From Lachnospiraceae bacterium (GTDB taxonomy: Bacteria > Bacillota > Clostridia > Lachnospirales > Lachnospiraceae), in the NCBI GenBank assembly GCA_016297945.1, contig JAEDFR010000114.1, positions 1 to 7,120 of the forward strand: a DNA stretch of 7,120 nt. The letters run 5' to 3'. Both the position numbers and the translations under genes were made by a program. The notes under the pieces were generated by a model, which searched no databases, had not been told where the DNA came from, and was given only the letters and a program-made list of their open reading frames with translations. Shown here one piece after another: positions 5,597 through 7,120 of the stretch (position 1 is its first letter; each line of letters begins with the position of its first letter).

Positions 5597-5816
5597 CGCT
5601 TATCCTAGTGAAACTAGGTTTCTACATAATCAGAATATGTAGAGTAAAGATTGATAAACACTAGATTGCAATGCTTTGGTTTGCATGAGAAATAGCTTAC
5701 TTTCATGTTTGCTTAGGTATCGCCCCATAAAAGGCCAATGGTCAGCAGTAATTACGCCCAGAGCTACAGAGTGGATTGTAAATTTACCATACACGAAGAT
5801 ATTCGTAGTGTGGTGC
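5585..5816 (+). ncRNA. Putative structured leader RNA, copy 2 (before amber-split PP-loop gene)
   Basis: This 232-nt stretch is the longer homologue of 4664-4828. It has the same AGAAAGGAATAACG (5585-5598), then hairpin CCTAGT-GAA-ACTAGG (5604-5618), whose arms differ from copy 1 but still pair. An extra region of about 105 nt follows, with a strong hairpin TCTACATA/TATGTAGA (5621-5628/5636-5643) and a likely one around CATGAGAAA/TTTCATG (5684-5692/5701-5707). Then come the shared TAAAAGG...ATGG...ATTA.GCC block (5728-5758), AGAGC (5760-5764) and ATTGT (5775-5779). It closes with an 11-bp hairpin (5787-5797 with 5802-5813, one bulged A, loop GATA), three nt before GTG 5817. An open frame across part of it (from TTG 5676) does not look like protein of the downstream family. 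Confidence 0.55.
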
Positions 5817-6707
5817 GTGGAAGATTTTATTAAAAAGAGCATAGAAAGATTGCACTTAGCAAGTGAAATGTCATTGTCACATTACAAGAAGCCGCTCATA
5901 TGTGAATATTCTGGCGGAAAAGATAGTGATGTGCAGTTATGGTTATTCAAGCAAAGCGGAATACCGTTCGATGTACATAATTCCCATACAACGGTAGATG
6001 CTCCACAGACAGTATATCACATAAGAGACACATTTAAGAAACTAGAAGATTCTGGAATAAAATGCGAAATCGACTATCACATACATGAAGACGGAAAACG
6101 AACTACAATGTGGAATCTTATTCCAAGAAAACTGATGCCGCCAACAAGAATTGTTCGGTACTGTTGCTCGGAGCTTAAAGAGGGCGGCAACGCAAACAGA
6201 ATGATATCTACAGGAGTTCGCTGGGCGTAGAGCGCAAAAAGAAGCAACAGAAGTCCTTTTGAGGTACTTGGAAAGACGGCAAGCAAGAGCATCGGTGTAT
6301 CAGATGAAAAGATGCTTATTACTGACAATGATGATACCAGACGACTGTTTGAAAGCTGCCAGATGAAAGCAAAGACAGTTGTGAATCCGATTATTGATTG
6401 GACTGATCGCAATGTTTGGGATGTGATTGATAATGAGAACATTCCGGTGTGCGAGTTGTATAAGCAGGGATACGAAAGGCTTGGATGTATCGGATGTCCG
6501 CTTGCTAGAAAAAAACAAAGAGAAAGAGAATTTTACGACTTTCCAAAGTACAAAGAAGCATACATAAGAGCTTTTGACAGGATGATTGAAGAGCGAAAGG
6601 ATCGAGGCAAAGAGATCAAATGGGAATGTGGAGAGGAAGTGTTTTTATGGTGGATGCAAAGTGACGATGTATTGGGACAAATGAGCATTGAAGATTTTAT
6701 AAATTGA
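5817..6707 (+). pseudogene. PAPS reductase-family protein (phage type) interrupted by an in-frame TAG
   Basis: Read through, this is a 296-codon PAPS/APS reductase-like protein. PP-loop YSGGKDSD is at 31-38, followed by 'HNSHTTVDAPQTVYHIRDTFKKLE' (54-77), 'MPPTRIVRYCCSELKEG' (C116, C117), 'STGVRWA' (131-137), 'CQMKAKTVVNPIIDWTDRNVWD' (181-202) and 'GYERLGCIGCPLA' (C224, C227). The CC...CxxC layout resembles the iron-sulfur cysteines of APS reductases. Codon 138 is TAG (6228-6230) where related proteins have Glu (RWAES); the frame stays open on both sides, so one base change (GAG to TAG) explains it. As read, a 137-aa piece lacks CxxC; a second piece could start at ATG 6312 but has no ribosome site. 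Start GTG 5817 fits the family N-terminus (DFIKKSIERLHLASEMS). It may be a pseudogene, a base error or a recoded stop. The C-terminus is GQMSIEDFIN. Confidence 0.82.
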
Positions 6708-6761
6708 AGAAAGGAGCAACAGCCCGGCCGGCGAAAGTGTATACAGCTTCTTTCGGGAAAA
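6708..6761 (+). promoter_or_regulatory. Short leader with AGAAAGGAGCAAC and a G+C-rich hairpin
   Basis: Directly after the preceding stop, AGAAAGGAGCAAC (6708-6720) matches the first 13 nt of the two longer leaders at 11 of 13. It is followed by CCCGGCCGGC and a hairpin formed mainly by CGAAAG (6732-6737) with CTTTCG (6750-6755), or CCCG (6723-6726) with CGGG (6754-6757). The loop contains the palindrome TGTATACA (6738-6745). ATG 6762 comes four nt after the hairpin and has no local ribosome site. Folding would leave AAAGGAG (6710-6716) about 10 nt from the start. Confidence 0.45.
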
Positions 6762-7007
6762 ATGAAGAAATGTGAGATATGTAAAAATTATGCGGAATTC
6801 AAAGAACCGAGGAGAGTAACAGCGGAAAACTCTGTATATGGATTTTGTTTTAAGGATTATATGAAAAACGGAATGATGTCTACCTATCCTGTGTATGTTC
6901 CTGGTGCTGTTTGCAATTCATTTGCAAAGGCGAAAGGATCAGTTGAAACGGAATCTGATGTGCAAGGGCAAATGTCAATCACAGACTTTCCGGAGGTGCT
7001 GCCATGA
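6762..7007 (+). CDS. Small four-Cys (probably zinc-binding) phage protein
   Basis: 81-aa protein from ATG 6762. It has C4-x2-C7 at the N-terminus (MKKCEICKNYAEF), C29 (YGFCFKDYM) and C51 (VPGAVCNSF), the spacing of a small single zinc site as seen in many short phage proteins. The C-terminal tail 'SDVQGQMSITDFPEVLP' nearly repeats the end of the preceding PAPS reductase-like protein (DDVLGQMSIEDFIN), which may be a shared binding tail. The gene is preceded by a hairpin leader and overlaps the next start (ATGA at 7004-7007). I do not know its function; a partner or adaptor role is only inferred from the tail. Confidence 0.7.
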   Translation: MKKCEICKNYAEFKEPRRVTAENSVYGFCFKDYMKNGMMSTYPVYVPGAVCNSFAKAKGSVETESDVQGQMSITDFPEVLP

Positions 7008-7120
7008 GAATTTACATAAGCGGACCAATAACGAATGTTCTTGATTACAAGGAGAAATTTGCAATAGCAGAACAAAATCTGAAGGTGACATATCCAGATG
7101 CGGAAATCATAAATCCGACA
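7004..7120 (+). CDS. DUF4406 protein (nucleoside deoxyribosyltransferase-like), cut by window end
   Basis: Only the first 39 codons are present. 'MRIYISGPITNVLDYKEKF' followed by 'AEQNLKV' and 'AEIINPT' is the start of DUF4406, a domain related to nucleoside 2-deoxyribosyltransferases and common in phages. The motif YISGPIT forms the first strand and loop; INP marks the second strand. ATG 7004 overlaps the preceding stop (ATGA) and has GGAGGT (6992-6997) at 6-nt spacing, so the start is firm and the two genes are translationally coupled. A role in nucleotide handling is suggested by the family; the catalytic Glu lies beyond the window. Confidence 0.82.
   Translation, partial: MRIYISGPITNVLDYKEKFAIAEQNLKVTYPDAEIINPT

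Noticed and set aside
5621..5643. Rho-independent terminator after the first PP-loop gene
   Set aside because: The 8-bp stem is A+T-rich and is followed by AGAGTAAAG, not a T-tract.
5676..5816. N-terminal extension of the PAPS reductase-like protein from TTG 5676 or ATG 5685
   Set aside because: The extension does not resemble the family, has no ribosome site, and its DNA is homologous to the non-coding leader 4664-4828, where no matching protein frame exists.
4664..5816. Group I or group II introns in the leaders
   Set aside because: They are too short (about 165 and 232 nt), and I see neither a GTGYG-type 5' end with a domain V-like hairpin nor the group I core pairing. An unusual small self-removing element is not fully excluded.
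5630..5842. 70-aa - strand open frame across leader copy 2
   Set aside because: No ribosome site or recognisable motif; all neighbours are on the + strand and the region is better explained as a structured leader.
6312..6707. Separate 131-aa gene starting at ATG 6312
   Set aside because: It is the second half of the PAPS reductase-like protein in the same frame, with open codons back to the TAG at 6228; no ribosome site precedes ATG 6312.

Overview
This window looks like part of the early/replication region of a temperate phage or prophage of a low-G+C Gram-positive host, probably a gut Clostridia (Lachnospiraceae-like) bacterium. The reasons are the A+T-rich sequence, strong AGGAGG-type ribosome binding sites, all genes packed on the + strand with stop/start overlaps, and the gene content: a DUF4373-type replisome organizer, a fused primase-helicase, small Cys-rich phage proteins, PP-loop/PAPS-reductase-like enzymes and a DUF4406 protein. 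No integrase, structural gene, tRNA or CRISPR array is present, so prophage and free phage cannot be told apart.

Layout. Positions 1-76 are an upstream leader with a strong stem-loop. Positions 77-1349 hold a small wHTH-like protein and a TTG-started DUF4373/replisome-organizer protein, whose linker-coding DNA carries tandem repeats and an A+T tract resembling an embedded phage origin. Positions 1337-3341 hold a small orphan protein and a 610-aa zinc-finger/TOPRIM/DnaB-like primase-helicase. Positions 3353-4611 hold three accessory proteins: an unknown 76-aa protein, a double-HTH protein and a Cys-containing 195-aa protein. Positions 4612-7007 form a distinctive block with two PP-loop ATP-pyrophosphatase-family genes (the second split by an in-frame amber codon) and a small four-Cys protein. 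The window ends inside a DUF4406 gene.

The most unusual part is the non-coding DNA of the last block. Two long intergenic stretches (about 4664-4828 and 5585-5816) are homologous to each other although the genes they precede are not alike in their first codons. They share a 14-nt identical 5' block (AGAAAGGAATAACG), a short hairpin whose two arms co-vary, an internal 31-nt ungapped match (20/31), and a 10-11-bp hairpin ending 3-4 nt before the start codon, also with a compensatory change. Each 5' block also closes a tiny upstream ORF ending RKE-stop. A third, much shorter intergenic (6708-6761) begins with nearly the same block and also contains a G+C-rich hairpin before the next start. All three downstream starts lack a good local Shine-Dalgarno sequence, while each 5' block contains one (AAAGGA). 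This suggests either an undescribed cis-acting RNA family or a structured spacer that brings a distant ribosome site near the start.

How the genes may work together (inference): the organizer marks the origin inside its own gene and helps recruit the primase-helicase. The downstream enzymes probably act on nucleotides, nucleic acids or sulfur chemistry during infection, with expression tuned by the repeated leader RNA.
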